DNA from: Nocardioides bruguierae
GTDB taxonomy: Bacteria; Actinomycetota; Actinomycetes; Propionibacteriales; Nocardioidaceae
Length of the DNA: 64,000 bases
Direction: 5' to 3'
NCBI RefSeq assembly: GCF_023656415.1
Contig: NZ_JAMOIL010000012.1
Location: 1 to 64,000 of the forward strand
In this document: in pieces, positions 7,758-15,752 of the stretch
How the letters are laid out: each line of letters starts with the position of its first letter
How positions within the stretch are numbered: the first letter of the stretch is position 1
Notes under the pieces: model-generated
Databases searched by the model: none
Told to the model about the DNA's origin: nothing
What the model saw: only the letters and a program-made list of their open reading frames with translations
Program-made: the position numbers and the translations under genes

Positions 7758-9116
7758 TCAGTAGGCGGTGAGGTAGCGGGCCGTCTCCCAGGGGCTGACC
7801 TGGGAGTGCCATGCGAAGAACTCCTCGCGCTTGGCCTCGGCGAAGTACGCGGCGACGGCGTGGCCCTCGCCGTGGGTGACGGCGGCGGAGTCGAGCGCGC
7901 CGGAGACGACCGGGTCGGCGTCGAGGGCGTCCACGGCGTGCAGCAGGGTGCGGGGCAGCGCGTCGCGCTGAGCGCCGTTGTCGCCGCCGACGGTGCCCGG
8001 GTCGAGCGACTTCTCGATGCCGTCGAGGCCGGCGCCCAGGGCGGCGGCGATCGCGAGGTAGGGGTTGGCCGAGCCGTCCCCGCCGCGCAGCTCGACGCGG
8101 TTGCCCTCGGGCACGCGGACGAAGTGGGTGCGGTCGTTGCCGCCGTAGGTGGGGAACCGCGGGGCCCAGGAGGCGCCCGAGGTGGTGGAGACGGCGCCGG
8201 TGCGCTTGTAGGAGTTCACGCTGGGGCCGAGCACCGCCTGCAGGGCCGAGGCGTGCTCGAGGATGCCGGCGGTGAAGGAGTAGGCCAGGTCGGAGAGACC
8301 GAGGCCGCGCGCGTCGTCGTCGGAGCTGAACGCCGCCTCGCCGTCCTTCCAGAGCGACAGGTGCAGGTGCAGCCCGGAGCCGGTGCGGTCGGCGAACGGC
8401 TTGGGCATGAAGGTCGCGACCATGTCGCGCTCCTCGGCCAGCATGGTGATGAGGTAGCGCAGCGTGACCACGCGGTCGGCGGTGGTCAGCGCGTCGGCGT
8501 AGGCGAAGTTCTGCTCGAACTGGCCGTTGCCGTCCTCGTGGTCGTTGGCGTAGTTCTCCCAGCCCAGCGTGTTCATCGCCCGGGAGACCGCCGCGAGGTG
8601 GTCGTACATCCGGGTGACGCCGCGGGCGTCGTAGCAGGGGCGGGCGGCGTTGTCGCCGGGGTCCGCGGTCACCAGGCCGCCGTCCTCGGTGCGCTTGAGC
8701 AGGAAGTACTCGACCTCGGCGCCGACGAAGGCGTCCAGGCCCTGGGTGCTGCCGAGCTTCTCCAGCATCGACTTGAGGATCACGCGCGGGGCGTAGGGCC
8801 ACGGCTTGCCCTCCACGTGCGGGTCGCAGTGGACGATCGCCAGCCCCTCCTTCACGAAGGGGATCGGGGTGAAGGAGGAGACGTCCGGGATCGCCATGAG
8901 GTCGGGGTCCTTGGGCTCCTGGCCCATCGAGCCCACCGCGTAGCCGGCGAAGCCGACGCCCTCGGTGGCCAGCGCGTCCACGGCCTCGACCGGGACGAGC
9001 TTCGCGCACGGCTTGCCGTCCAGGTCGACGAAGAGCGCGAGGACGAACGTGGTGCCGGTCTGCTCGCAGAGCGTCGCGAGGTCCGTGGTCGCCGTGGGCA
9101 GCTCGGTCGAGGTCAT
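7758..9116 (-). CDS. glnT: Glutamine synthetase-family ligase, type III / GlnT-like
   Basis: A 452-residue glutamine-synthetase-fold ligase with the GAEVEYFLLKR catalytic strand, the GLHLHLSLW segment, and a C-terminal NGAQRDALPRTL region followed by a terminal helix. This sub-family, next to the GlxBCD-like genes, includes gamma-glutamylmethylamide synthetase (glutamate + methylamine + ATP) and other glutamate-amine ligases. It could therefore load methylamine, ethanolamine or ammonia onto glutamate. The exact amine cannot be read from sequence. ATG at 9116 follows an AGGAG site. A cluster of palindromes (9132-9168) lies just upstream. Confidence 0.85.
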   Translation of the reverse strand: MTSTELPTATTDLATLCEQTGTTFVLALFVDLDGKPCAKLVPVEAVDALATEGVGFAGYAVGSMGQEPKDPDLMAIPDVSSFTPIPFVKEGLAIVHCDPHVEGKPWPYAPRVILKSMLEKLGSTQGLDAFVGAEVEYFLLKRTEDGGLVTADPGDNAARPCYDARGVTRMYDHLAAVSRAMNTLGWENYANDHEDGNGQFEQNFAYADALTTADRVVTLRYLITMLAEERDMVATFMPKPFADRTGSGLHLHLSLWKDGEAAFSSDDDARGLGLSDLAYSFTAGILEHASALQAVLGPSVNSYKRTGAVSTTSGASWAPRFPTYGGNDRTHFVRVPEGNRVELRGGDGSANPYLAIAAALGAGLDGIEKSLDPGTVGGDNGAQRDALPRTLLHAVDALDADPVVSGALDSAAVTHGEGHAVAAYFAEAKREEFFAWHSQVSPWETARYLTAY

Positions 9117-9131
9117 GCGATCTCCTGGTGT

Positions 9132-9168
9132 GTCTACTTTGGTGAATCACCGTCTACGGATAGTAGAC
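9132..9168. promoter_or_regulatory. Nested palindromes upstream of glnT (candidate operator)
   Basis: GTCTAC occurs at 9132-9137 and again at 9152-9157, and is inverted (GTAGAC) at 9163-9168. Between the two direct copies lies the perfect 11-base palindrome GGTGAATCACC (9141-9151). On the minus strand TACTAT inside the GTCTAC palindrome could serve as a -10. The arrangement sits 16-52 bases before the glnT start, as expected for a repressor or activator site. The cognate regulator is unknown. Confidence 0.45.
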
Positions 9169-9300
9169 ATGGTGGATGTGTCGGCCGCGTTAAAGCACGG
9201 TTCCGATTGCGGCTCCGCCGAGGGCGGGACGTGGCGCACCGCCCCCTCGGTCTCGCAACAGGACTTCGCCCTTCCTCGACCAGCGGGTGCAGCGGAAATG

Positions 9301-9340
9301 CCGCACCGCCCCCTCCCGGGGGCGGGAGGGGGCGGTGCGG
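9301..9340 (-). terminator. Strong hairpin terminator after the amt genes
   Basis: A perfect 17-base-pair stem (CCGCACCGCCCCCTCCC with its complement) around a 6-base loop lies 22 bases after the stop of the small membrane-protein gene. There is no clear U tract, as is usual in high-GC actinobacteria. It separates the amt transcript from the glnT promoter. Confidence 0.8.
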
Positions 9341-9362
9341 GTGGAGCAGGTGGTGCCGCGGG

Positions 9363-9575
9363 TCAGTACGCGCGGGGCTCGCCCTCGACGGCGGGCCCCT
9401 TCTCCACGGGCTCGTGCTTGAGCATGGAGACGTAGGCGTGCTTCTCGTGGTTGATCATCACGACGAGGAAGCCCACGAAGAGGGCGACCGCGACGATGGT
9501 GAAGATGACGGGCCAGGCGGTGCCGGCCCCGGTGAAGACGGCAGCCGTGCCGCCCCAGGAGTCGATCGGGCTCAT
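9363..9575 (-). CDS. Small single-pass membrane protein linked to Amt
   Basis: A 70-residue protein with one hydrophobic segment (about residues 20-42, PVIFTIVAVALFVGFLVVMI) followed by a basic then acidic tail. The ATG at 9575 lies five bases after the amt stop, so it belongs to the same transcript, and the strong terminator follows it. I do not recognise a named family. Its fixed position suggests an accessory or stabilising subunit of the transporter; this is inference. Intracellular side cannot be predicted firmly. Confidence 0.75.
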   Translation of the reverse strand: MSPIDSWGGTAAVFTGAGTAWPVIFTIVAVALFVGFLVVMINHEKHAYVSMLKHEPVEKGPAVEGEPRAY

Positions 9576-9580
9576 GCTTC

Positions 9581-10876
9581 TCAGACCTCCGCGTCGGACT
9601 TGAGGGTGGTGACCGGGATGCCCTCGGGGTAGGGGGTGGCCGGGACCTCGGAGAGGTCGAGGCCGGCGAGCTCGACCTCGGCCGGGATGCGCAGCATCTT
9701 GGCCTTCTTGAGGGCGAGCGAGATCAGGTAGCCGGGGATGAAGCCGAGGGCGGTGAGGACGAGCATGCCGCCGATCTGGCCCAGCGGGTTGATGGCGGGC
9801 ATGCCCTCGAGGTTCGGGTAGCCCCAGAGGACGAAGCCGGAGACGACCAGGCCGTAGACCGCGCAGCCGCCGTGCACGGAGACCGCGCCCACCACGTCGT
9901 CGATGCCGAACTTCTCGATGAGCTTGCCGATCGAGGGGACGATCAGGCCGCCGACGACGGCGATGATGAAGGCCAGGGCCGGGTGGTAGAGGTCCATGCC
10001 CGGGGCCACCGAGATGACGCCGGCCAGGCCGCCGGAGATCGTCCAGAACGGCTCGCCCTTCGAGGAGACGTAGGCGCCCAGGATGCCGCCTGCCAGGCCC
10101 ATCAGCGTGCTGAAGGCGATGGCGGAGAGGTTGGTCTCGTTGCCGAAGATCGAGAAGTAGCCGGTGTTGGTGTACACGACGCAGCCCATGAGGAAGCCGA
10201 AGAAGCCGACGAAGATCAGCATCAGGCCGAGCATGGTCAGCGGCAGGTTGTGCGGCGGGATGGTGATCGCCTTGCCGTCGATGAAGCGACCGGCGCGGGG
10301 GCCGAGGTTGATCAGCACGCCCAGGGTGAACGCACCCGCGATGAGGTGGACGCAGCCCGCGGCACCGAAGTCGTGCCAGCCCCACTCGGTGAGCAGCCAG
10401 CCCGAGCCGTGCCAGGCCCAGGCGGCGCCGATGATCCAGACGACGGAGCCGAGCACCGTGGTCAGGATGAGGAACGAGCTCGTGCGGATGCGCTCGAGCA
10501 CCGCGCCGGACATGATCGAGCCGGTGGTGGCGGCGAAGAGGGCGAACGCGCCCCAGAAGATGCCGGTGACCGAGGTGGAGTTCGGGCCCATGTCGTCGCT
10601 CCAGGGGAGCGCAGCCGTGGCGGAGTCGATCGCACCGACGGGGAACGCGTAGAACGCGTTGTAGAACCACCAGCCGAAGAAGAAGAACGTCGCGATGACC
10701 ACGGAGAAGGTCAGGAGGTTCTTCATCGCCGCGGCGAGCACGTTCTTGGAGCGCGAGGCGCCGACCTCGTAGGCGAGGAAGCCGGCGTGGATGCAGATCA
10801 TCAGGGCGATCGACACCCAGTAGAAGAGGTCGGTGATGACCGCTTCCATGCTTGCGAGTGTGTCCTCGGGGGTCAC
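9581..10876 (-). CDS. amt: Ammonium/methylammonium transporter
   Basis: A 431-residue Amt/Rh channel with about 11 hydrophobic segments. Family marks are the SGAVLERIR segment after helix 3, the pore histidine pair in AGCVHLIAGAF and VSVHGGCAVYG, and a short cytoplasmic tail. It moves ammonium, or its analogue methylammonium, into the cell. The GTG at 10876 is chosen because AGGAGG precedes it with normal spacing; an ATG at 10849 is the alternative. No GlnB/GlnK gene is adjacent. Its place between the N-demethylase genes and glnT fits recapture of amine nitrogen. Confidence 0.93.
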   Translation of the reverse strand: MTPEDTLASMEAVITDLFYWVSIALMICIHAGFLAYEVGASRSKNVLAAAMKNLLTFSVVIATFFFFGWWFYNAFYAFPVGAIDSATAALPWSDDMGPNSTSVTGIFWGAFALFAATTGSIMSGAVLERIRTSSFLILTTVLGSVVWIIGAAWAWHGSGWLLTEWGWHDFGAAGCVHLIAGAFTLGVLINLGPRAGRFIDGKAITIPPHNLPLTMLGLMLIFVGFFGFLMGCVVYTNTGYFSIFGNETNLSAIAFSTLMGLAGGILGAYVSSKGEPFWTISGGLAGVISVAPGMDLYHPALAFIIAVVGGLIVPSIGKLIEKFGIDDVVGAVSVHGGCAVYGLVVSGFVLWGYPNLEGMPAINPLGQIGGMLVLTALGFIPGYLISLALKKAKMLRIPAEVELAGLDLSEVPATPYPEGIPVTTLKSDAEV

Positions 10877-10899
10877 AGGTCCTCCTGCAAAGGGGTAGT

Positions 10900-10943
10900 A
10901 CGAGAGTGAACGTAGTCTCGTGGGGGGAAACCCAGGCTGGGTT
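10900..10943. promoter_or_regulatory. Two palindromes before amt (candidate operators)
   Basis: ACGAGA-10 bases-TCTCGT (10900-10921) and the 15-base palindrome AACCCAGGCTGGGTT (10929-10943) lie 24-67 bases upstream of the amt GTG. Their position suits control of this promoter. No regulator is assigned. Confidence 0.35.
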
Positions 10944-10993
10944 GCCGCGGACGAACAGGTCTGTGACGACTGCGTGTCCGTGGCACCCCCCGC

Positions 10994-11040
10994 GTGACGG
11001 CGCCGTTGCCGTGACGTCGAGGTGACAGGACGGTCGTGAC
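10994..11040. promoter_or_regulatory. GTGAC repeat cluster, possible GlnR site
   Basis: GTGAC occurs at 10994, 11011, 11022 and 11036. The middle pair has the 5-6-5 spacing (GTGAC-n6-GTGAC) of the actinobacterial GlnR box, although the second half-site departs from GAAAC. It lies 118-164 bases upstream of amt, a classical GlnR target. The match is partial. Confidence 0.3.
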
Positions 11041-11067
11041 GACCGCCCGGAGGAGTGCGGGGCGGGC

Positions 11068-12123
11068 TCAGCCGGCGGCGCGCAACCACGCCACGGCGCG
11101 GTCGCGGTACTTGGCGATGCCCTTGTAGTCGGCCATGTCCTGGGGCAGCTCCTCCAGCACGTCGGCGGCGCGGGTGCGCCAGTGCTCGACGCGCGCGACC
11201 TCCTCCAGCGGGAGCATGTAGCTGCGGATCAGGAACATGACGGCGCCGGACTCGGGCAGCCGGATGAGGTGCTGCACCTCGGTGCGCAGGTGCACCAGGG
11301 CACCGAAGGCGGTGTCGTCGAGCAGCTGGATGCTCTCCCGGTCGGGGCCCCACTGGTCGTAGAGCTCGGTGGAGACGTCCAGGCGGCGGCCGATCGTGAG
11401 CGTCCAGTTCGTGCGTCGGTACACCTCGCCCGGCTGGAGCCGGGTGAGGAACGCCTGGGCGCGGGTGATGACGCCCTCGGCGTGCAGCCGCGGGACGGGT
11501 CCGTGGATCTCGAGGAAGCTCATGCCGACGTCGAACCCGAAGGACCAGTCGGCGGCGAAGGTGACGACGCCGGCGTCGCCGAACAGCTCGCCCTCGCGCT
11601 GGTCGAGCAGCACCACGTCCTCCTGGACCTGCTGCCCGATCCAGGCCAGCGGCTCCGCGGGGAGGGTCGACTCCAGCCCGTAGGTGAACGCGGTGTCGAT
11701 CCCGAGCACGTCGTTGCGCCACCGGTAGCGGGGCCGGCTGCCGGTCTCGAGCAGCGTGAGCTCCATCGTGGCGGGGTTGGCGGCCGCCAGCTCGCGCATG
11801 AGGCAGAGCATCGCGTCCCAGCAGGCGACCCGCATGTGCGGCAGGACGGCGTGGCGAGACGGGTCCCGCTCCAGGATCTCGGCCCGCTCGGCCAGCTCGG
11901 CGGTGTACTCGACGTCCACGTCGACCACGCAGTCGCCCCACTGCCCGGCCGGCGTGACGACGGCGCTGCCGGCAGGCTCCACGTTGGTGGAGTACCGGTA
12001 GGTCGGGTTCGGGAAGGGGAACGGGAAGCCGGCGACCAGCGCCGCCCGGCGCTCGGGGTCGGCGGTGGTGAGGTCGAGGCCGTCGGTGGTCAGGCCGGTG
12101 CGGGGCAGGCTGGTGGTGGTCAC
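11068..12123 (-). CDS. Heme-dependent oxidative N-demethylase alpha subunit (DUF3445), copy 1
   Basis: A 351-residue DUF3445 protein. The family is the heme-binding PAS-fold subunit of oxidative N-demethylase/dimethylamine monooxygenase, which uses O2 and electrons from its reductase to remove a methyl group from secondary amines as formaldehyde. Segments shared with copy 2 are RYSTNVEPA, YRWRNDVLG, GVVTFAADWSF, DVGMSFLEIHGPVPRL, VYRRTNWTL and TEVQHLIRLP. The GTG start overlaps the reductase stop as GTGA. It is the last gene of the two-module array. The substrate amine is not determined. Confidence 0.86.
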   Translation of the reverse strand: MTTTSLPRTGLTTDGLDLTTADPERRAALVAGFPFPFPNPTYRYSTNVEPAGSAVVTPAGQWGDCVVDVDVEYTAELAERAEILERDPSRHAVLPHMRVACWDAMLCLMRELAAANPATMELTLLETGSRPRYRWRNDVLGIDTAFTYGLESTLPAEPLAWIGQQVQEDVVLLDQREGELFGDAGVVTFAADWSFGFDVGMSFLEIHGPVPRLHAEGVITRAQAFLTRLQPGEVYRRTNWTLTIGRRLDVSTELYDQWGPDRESIQLLDDTAFGALVHLRTEVQHLIRLPESGAVMFLIRSYMLPLEEVARVEHWRTRAADVLEELPQDMADYKGIAKYRDRAVAWLRAAG

Positions 12124-13106
12124 AGGGTCACCTCGAGGTGGGCGGGTCGGTCGTCGGTGGGCAGGGCGCGCGAGACGCAGGCCATCAGGCAGTCGTTCGC
12201 AGCCTTGTCCTCGTCGGTGAGGTAGAGGTCGCGGTGCAGGACCGGGGTGCTTCCGGACGCCACGGGCACCCGGCACTCGCCGCACACGCCCTGGCGGCAC
12301 AGGTTGGGCACCTCGTGCCCGGCCTCCTCGAGCGCCTCCAGCAGGCTGACGCCGGAGGGCACCTCGATCTCCTCCCCCGCGACGCCGACGGTGAACGGCG
12401 CGCCCGGGTCGAGGTCGGCGGCGCCGAACGCCTCCGCGTGCACGCGCTCGGCGGGCCAGCCCGCGGCGGCGGCCTCGAGGTGGACGAGGTCCATGAACCC
12501 GGTCGGCCCGCAGGTGTAGAGATGGGTGCCGAGCGGCTGGTCCCGCACGCGCTCGGCGAGCAGGGCGGCGAAGGTCGCGCGGTCGTGGACGACGGTGGCG
12601 GCGCCGCCGGTCAGTGCGACGACCTCGTCCACGTGGGCGCCCTCGCCCTCGCGGCAGACGTGGAGGAGCTCGACGTCGGCGTCCCACCGCACGTGGCTGC
12701 GCAGGTGGGAGAGCAGCGGCGTGATCCCGATGCCCGCGCCCACGAGCAGGTGCTTGGTGGCGTGCCGGACGGGGGCGAACAGGTTGCGCGGCGGCAGCGC
12801 CTCGACCTTGTCGCCGACGGCGAGCGTGTGCACCCAGGCCGAACCACCGGCAGCACCGTCGGCGGGGTCGCAGCGCAGCACCGAGATGCGGTACTCGGTC
12901 GGCTCGACCGTCTCGCCGGTCAGCGAGTAGGCGTTGGCCAGGGCCCGCTCGCGGCCGTCGCCGACGGGCACGTCGAGCACCAGGTGCGAGCCCGGGGCGT
13001 AGGAGGGCAGGGAGCCGCCGTCGATCGGCGCGAGGACGACCTCGCGGATCGAGGGGGTCAGCGCGGTGAGACCAGTGACGACCAGGGCGATGCGCTCGGC
13101 GCTCAT
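12120..13106 (-). CDS. FMN/2Fe-2S reductase subunit of N-demethylase, copy 1
   Basis: A 328-residue phthalate-dioxygenase-reductase type protein. It has an FMN-binding beta barrel (NAYSLTG near 58-64), an NAD(P)-binding domain (VGAGIGITPLLSH at 122-134, TCGPTGFMD at 198-206) and a C-terminal plant-type ferredoxin domain with Cys270, Cys275, Cys278 and probably Cys310 for the 2Fe-2S cluster. It passes electrons from NAD(P)H to the DUF3445 heme subunit encoded next. Start ATG and previous stop overlap as ATGA. Confidence 0.9.
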   Translation of the reverse strand: MSAERIALVVTGLTALTPSIREVVLAPIDGGSLPSYAPGSHLVLDVPVGDGRERALANAYSLTGETVEPTEYRISVLRCDPADGAAGGSAWVHTLAVGDKVEALPPRNLFAPVRHATKHLLVGAGIGITPLLSHLRSHVRWDADVELLHVCREGEGAHVDEVVALTGGAATVVHDRATFAALLAERVRDQPLGTHLYTCGPTGFMDLVHLEAAAAGWPAERVHAEAFGAADLDPGAPFTVGVAGEEIEVPSGVSLLEALEEAGHEVPNLCRQGVCGECRVPVASGSTPVLHRDLYLTDEDKAANDCLMACVSRALPTDDRPAHLEVTL

Positions 13107-13660
13107 GCCGTCACCCCCGCCGGCAGGGTCTCCGCGTCCACCTGGAAGCCGAGGTGCGCTCCGGTGCGGCGCGAGACGTGCGGGTAGACGACGAGGTCCT
13201 TGCGGCAGGACGGGCAGGTGACGACGTCCTCGAGGCCGGCCTCGGCGATCGTGGTGGCCGAGCAGTGCACGCACCACACGGCGCGGGTGGCGACCGAGGT
13301 GACGCCGACGGTGAGCTCGGAGTCCATCAGCGACGAGCCGAGCGCGGCGGCGCGGACGGCCAGGCAGTCGGTGGCGGACCCGGCGACGAGGACGCGGTGG
13401 CCGACCCGGGCACCCGCGAGGTCGGTCCGCATCGCGGCGATCGCGCCGGCGACGTCCTCGCTGGTGTGGACCTGGACCGGGGCGCCGACGGGCAGGGTGG
13501 GCAGCCAGGCGTCGACGATCGCGGCCGCGCCGGTGGCGTCGCTGCCCGTGCCGACCGCCAGCACTGTGAAGGCGGTGCCGGTGGCGTCCGGGGACTCGAC
13601 CACGGGCTCGCGCGTCCACGGCGGGACGGAGGTGTAGTGCGGTGGGGCGGGGGTGCTCAC
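13103..13660 (-). CDS. DmmA-like zinc-ribbon subunit of N-demethylase, copy 1
   Basis: A 185-residue protein with an alpha/beta N-terminal part (residues 30-120) and a C-terminal zinc-ribbon-like CxxC...CxxC pair (Cys130, Cys133, Cys149, Cys152). Its size, zinc pair and position before reductase and DUF3445 genes match the DmmA-family subunit of dimethylamine monooxygenase. The biochemical role of this subunit is not clear to me. GTG start, overlapping the preceding stop as GTGA. Confidence 0.65.
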   Translation of the reverse strand: MSTPAPPHYTSVPPWTREPVVESPDATGTAFTVLAVGTGSDATGAAAIVDAWLPTLPVGAPVQVHTSEDVAGAIAAMRTDLAGARVGHRVLVAGSATDCLAVRAAALGSSLMDSELTVGVTSVATRAVWCVHCSATTIAEAGLEDVVTCPSCRKDLVVYPHVSRRTGAHLGFQVDAETLPAGVTA

Positions 13661-14727
13661 GCGAGCTCCTTCTCCGAGGCGGTGCGGTCCGGGTCGGTGC
13701 GGTCGGGCGCGGTGAGCCAGGCCATCGCCGGCTCCCGGTAGTCGAGGAACCCCTTGTAGGCGGCGAGGTCCTCGGGCAGCTCCAGGACGACCTGCGCGAG
13801 CTGGCGGCGCCAGGCGGGGATCTGCCGGATCTCCTCGAGCGAGGTCATGTGGGTGCGGATGTTGAAGGTGACGGCACCCGTCATGGGCAGGCGGATGAAG
13901 TGCTCGACCTCGATCCGCAGCTGCAGTCGGGCCCAGTCCTCGTCGCGCACCAGCGCGGGGATGTCGGTGCCCCACTCCGGCAGCTCCTCGAGGCTGACGT
14001 CGAGCTTGCGCGAGCCGGACGCCGACAGCGTCCAGTTCACGCGGCGGTAGACCTGGTCCGCGGGCAGCCGGCGCAGGAACTGCTCGGCGCGGGAGGTGAC
14101 GCCCTCGCGGGTCAGCCGGGGCACCGGGTTGTGGATCTCGGTCATCGTCATGCCGACGTCGAAGGAGACCGACCAGGCGGCCGCGAACGTCACCAGCCCG
14201 GCGTCGAAGCACAGGTGCCCGTCGCGCTCCTTGACGAGCAGCAGGTCGTCGGGGATCTCGCGACCGAGGAACGTCATCGGGTCGTACGGCAGCGTGCTCG
14301 CGTCGCCGACGACGAAGCGCTGGTCGGTGCCGAGCGCGTGGTTGCGCCAGTGGAAGACGTCGCCGTGCTCGCTCAGCTCCATCACGTGCGGGTAGGAGAT
14401 CGCCAGGTCGCGCAGGTAGTAGACGAGCAGGTCCCAGCACGCCGGCCCCATGCCGGGCATGAGGCGGACGCGGTGCGGGTCCGCGTCCAGGATGCGCCGG
14501 CGATCGGCCATGATCGCGCCGTACTCCTCGCCACCGAGGTCGACGATGGTGCCGCCCCAGCTGCCGGCGGCGGTCTGCCGCACGAGCCGGGCGGGCTCCA
14601 CGTTGACGGAGTACCGGAAGGCCTCGAGGTCGTCGGGGAACGGCCAGGGCAGCCGCGCGGTGTGCCCGCGGACGGGGAACGCCGCCGGGGTCTCGGGGGC
14701 CAGCGGGTTCTCGGGAGCCAGCGTCAT
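13657..14727 (-). CDS. Heme-dependent oxidative N-demethylase alpha subunit (DUF3445), copy 2
   Basis: A 356-residue paralogue of the copy 1 subunit with the same core segments: FRYSVNVEPA, FHWRNHALG, LVTFAAAWSVSFDVGM, EIHNPVPRL, VYRRVNWTLS, RIEVEHFIRLP. Outside these the two differ strongly, so they are old paralogues rather than a recent duplication and probably act on different amines. The ATG overlaps the reductase stop by one base (TGATG). Confidence 0.86.
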   Translation of the reverse strand: MTLAPENPLAPETPAAFPVRGHTARLPWPFPDDLEAFRYSVNVEPARLVRQTAAGSWGGTIVDLGGEEYGAIMADRRRILDADPHRVRLMPGMGPACWDLLVYYLRDLAISYPHVMELSEHGDVFHWRNHALGTDQRFVVGDASTLPYDPMTFLGREIPDDLLLVKERDGHLCFDAGLVTFAAAWSVSFDVGMTMTEIHNPVPRLTREGVTSRAEQFLRRLPADQVYRRVNWTLSASGSRKLDVSLEELPEWGTDIPALVRDEDWARLQLRIEVEHFIRLPMTGAVTFNIRTHMTSLEEIRQIPAWRRQLAQVVLELPEDLAAYKGFLDYREPAMAWLTAPDRTDPDRTASEKELA

Positions 14728-15752
14728 CAGACCTCCACCTCGATCACGCCGCCCTCGCAGGCGGCCCGGGACACGCACGAGAGCAGCACGTCGCCGGCCT
14801 CGCGCTCGGCGTCGGAGAGGACGAGGTCGCGGTGCTCGACCTCGCCGGACCGGACGGGCACCACGCACTCGCCGCACACGCCCTGACGGCAGAGGTTGGG
14901 CACCGGACGACCAGCGGCCAGCAGCGCCTCGAGCAGGCTCGTGCCGGGCGGGACCTCGAGGCTCGTGCCGTCCGCGAGGACGGCGGAGAAGAGGACGCCC
15001 GGGTCCAGCTCGGGCGCGGCGAACCGCTCCAGGTGCACGCGGGACGCCGGCCAGCAGGCCCGCTCGGCGGCGGCCTCGTACGCCTCCAGGAACGACGGCG
15101 GACCGCAGGCGTAGGCGTGCGTGCCGAGCGGCTGGTCGGCGAGGCGCTCGGCCAGCAGGGCGGCGCTGGCCTCGCGGCCGACGACCTCGTGCAGCGTGAT
15201 GCCCGGCTGCTCGGCCAGCGCGCGCAGCTCCTCGAGGTGGGCGCCGCGGCCGGGCCGGTAGGAGTAGAGGATCTCCGCGGAGCCGCCCCACCGGGCGACG
15301 GCGCGGGCGTGGGAGAGCACCGGGGTGACGCCGATGCCGGCCGCCACCAGCAGCGTGTGCCGCTGGTCGTGGCGCGGGGCGAAGGAGGAGCGCGGCCCCT
15401 CGACCTCGACCAGGTCGCCGACGGCCAACGCGTGCACGCGGGCGGAGCCGCCCGCGCCGCCGTCCTCGGGACGCTGGAGCAGCACCGAGATCTCGTAGGT
15501 GCGCGGCACGACCCCGTCGCCGGTGAGCGAGTAGGCGTTGCGCTGCTTCTCGCCGGCCGCGTCCGTGCCGACGGTGAGCACCAGGTGCGCGCCCGGCTCG
15601 TACGGCGTCAGCGGGACGCCGGCGGGGTCGACGAGCGTCACGTGCACCACGTCCTCGGCGACCGGCGCCACGGCCGCGACGCGCAGCGCGCGGGCCTGCG
15701 TGCGGTAGCCCGGGTGCAGGTGCGCCGGGTAGCGCTCGAGCGTGGCGCTCAC
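14727..15752 (-). CDS. FMN/2Fe-2S reductase subunit of N-demethylase, copy 2
   Basis: A 341-residue reductase of the same three-domain build as copy 1. It has an FMN barrel (RNAYSLTG), an NAD(P) domain (VAAGIGVTPVLSH, ACGPPSFLEAY) and a C-terminal 2Fe-2S domain (CRQGVCGEC plus a late Cys in LLSCVSRAA). It has about 15 extra residues at the N-terminus. ATG at 15752; its stop overlaps the following DUF3445 start. Electron donor to copy 2 of the heme subunit by gene order. Confidence 0.9.
   Translation of the reverse strand: MSATLERYPAHLHPGYRTQARALRVAAVAPVAEDVVHVTLVDPAGVPLTPYEPGAHLVLTVGTDAAGEKQRNAYSLTGDGVVPRTYEISVLLQRPEDGGAGGSARVHALAVGDLVEVEGPRSSFAPRHDQRHTLLVAAGIGVTPVLSHARAVARWGGSAEILYSYRPGRGAHLEELRALAEQPGITLHEVVGREASAALLAERLADQPLGTHAYACGPPSFLEAYEAAAERACWPASRVHLERFAAPELDPGVLFSAVLADGTSLEVPPGTSLLEALLAAGRPVPNLCRQGVCGECVVPVRSGEVEHRDLVLSDAEREAGDVLLSCVSRAACEGGVIEVEV

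Noticed and set aside
10877..11941. In-frame extension upstream of amt
   Set aside because: The extension is translated intergenic DNA and opposes the DUF3445 frame; an AGGAGG site fixes the amt start at 10876.
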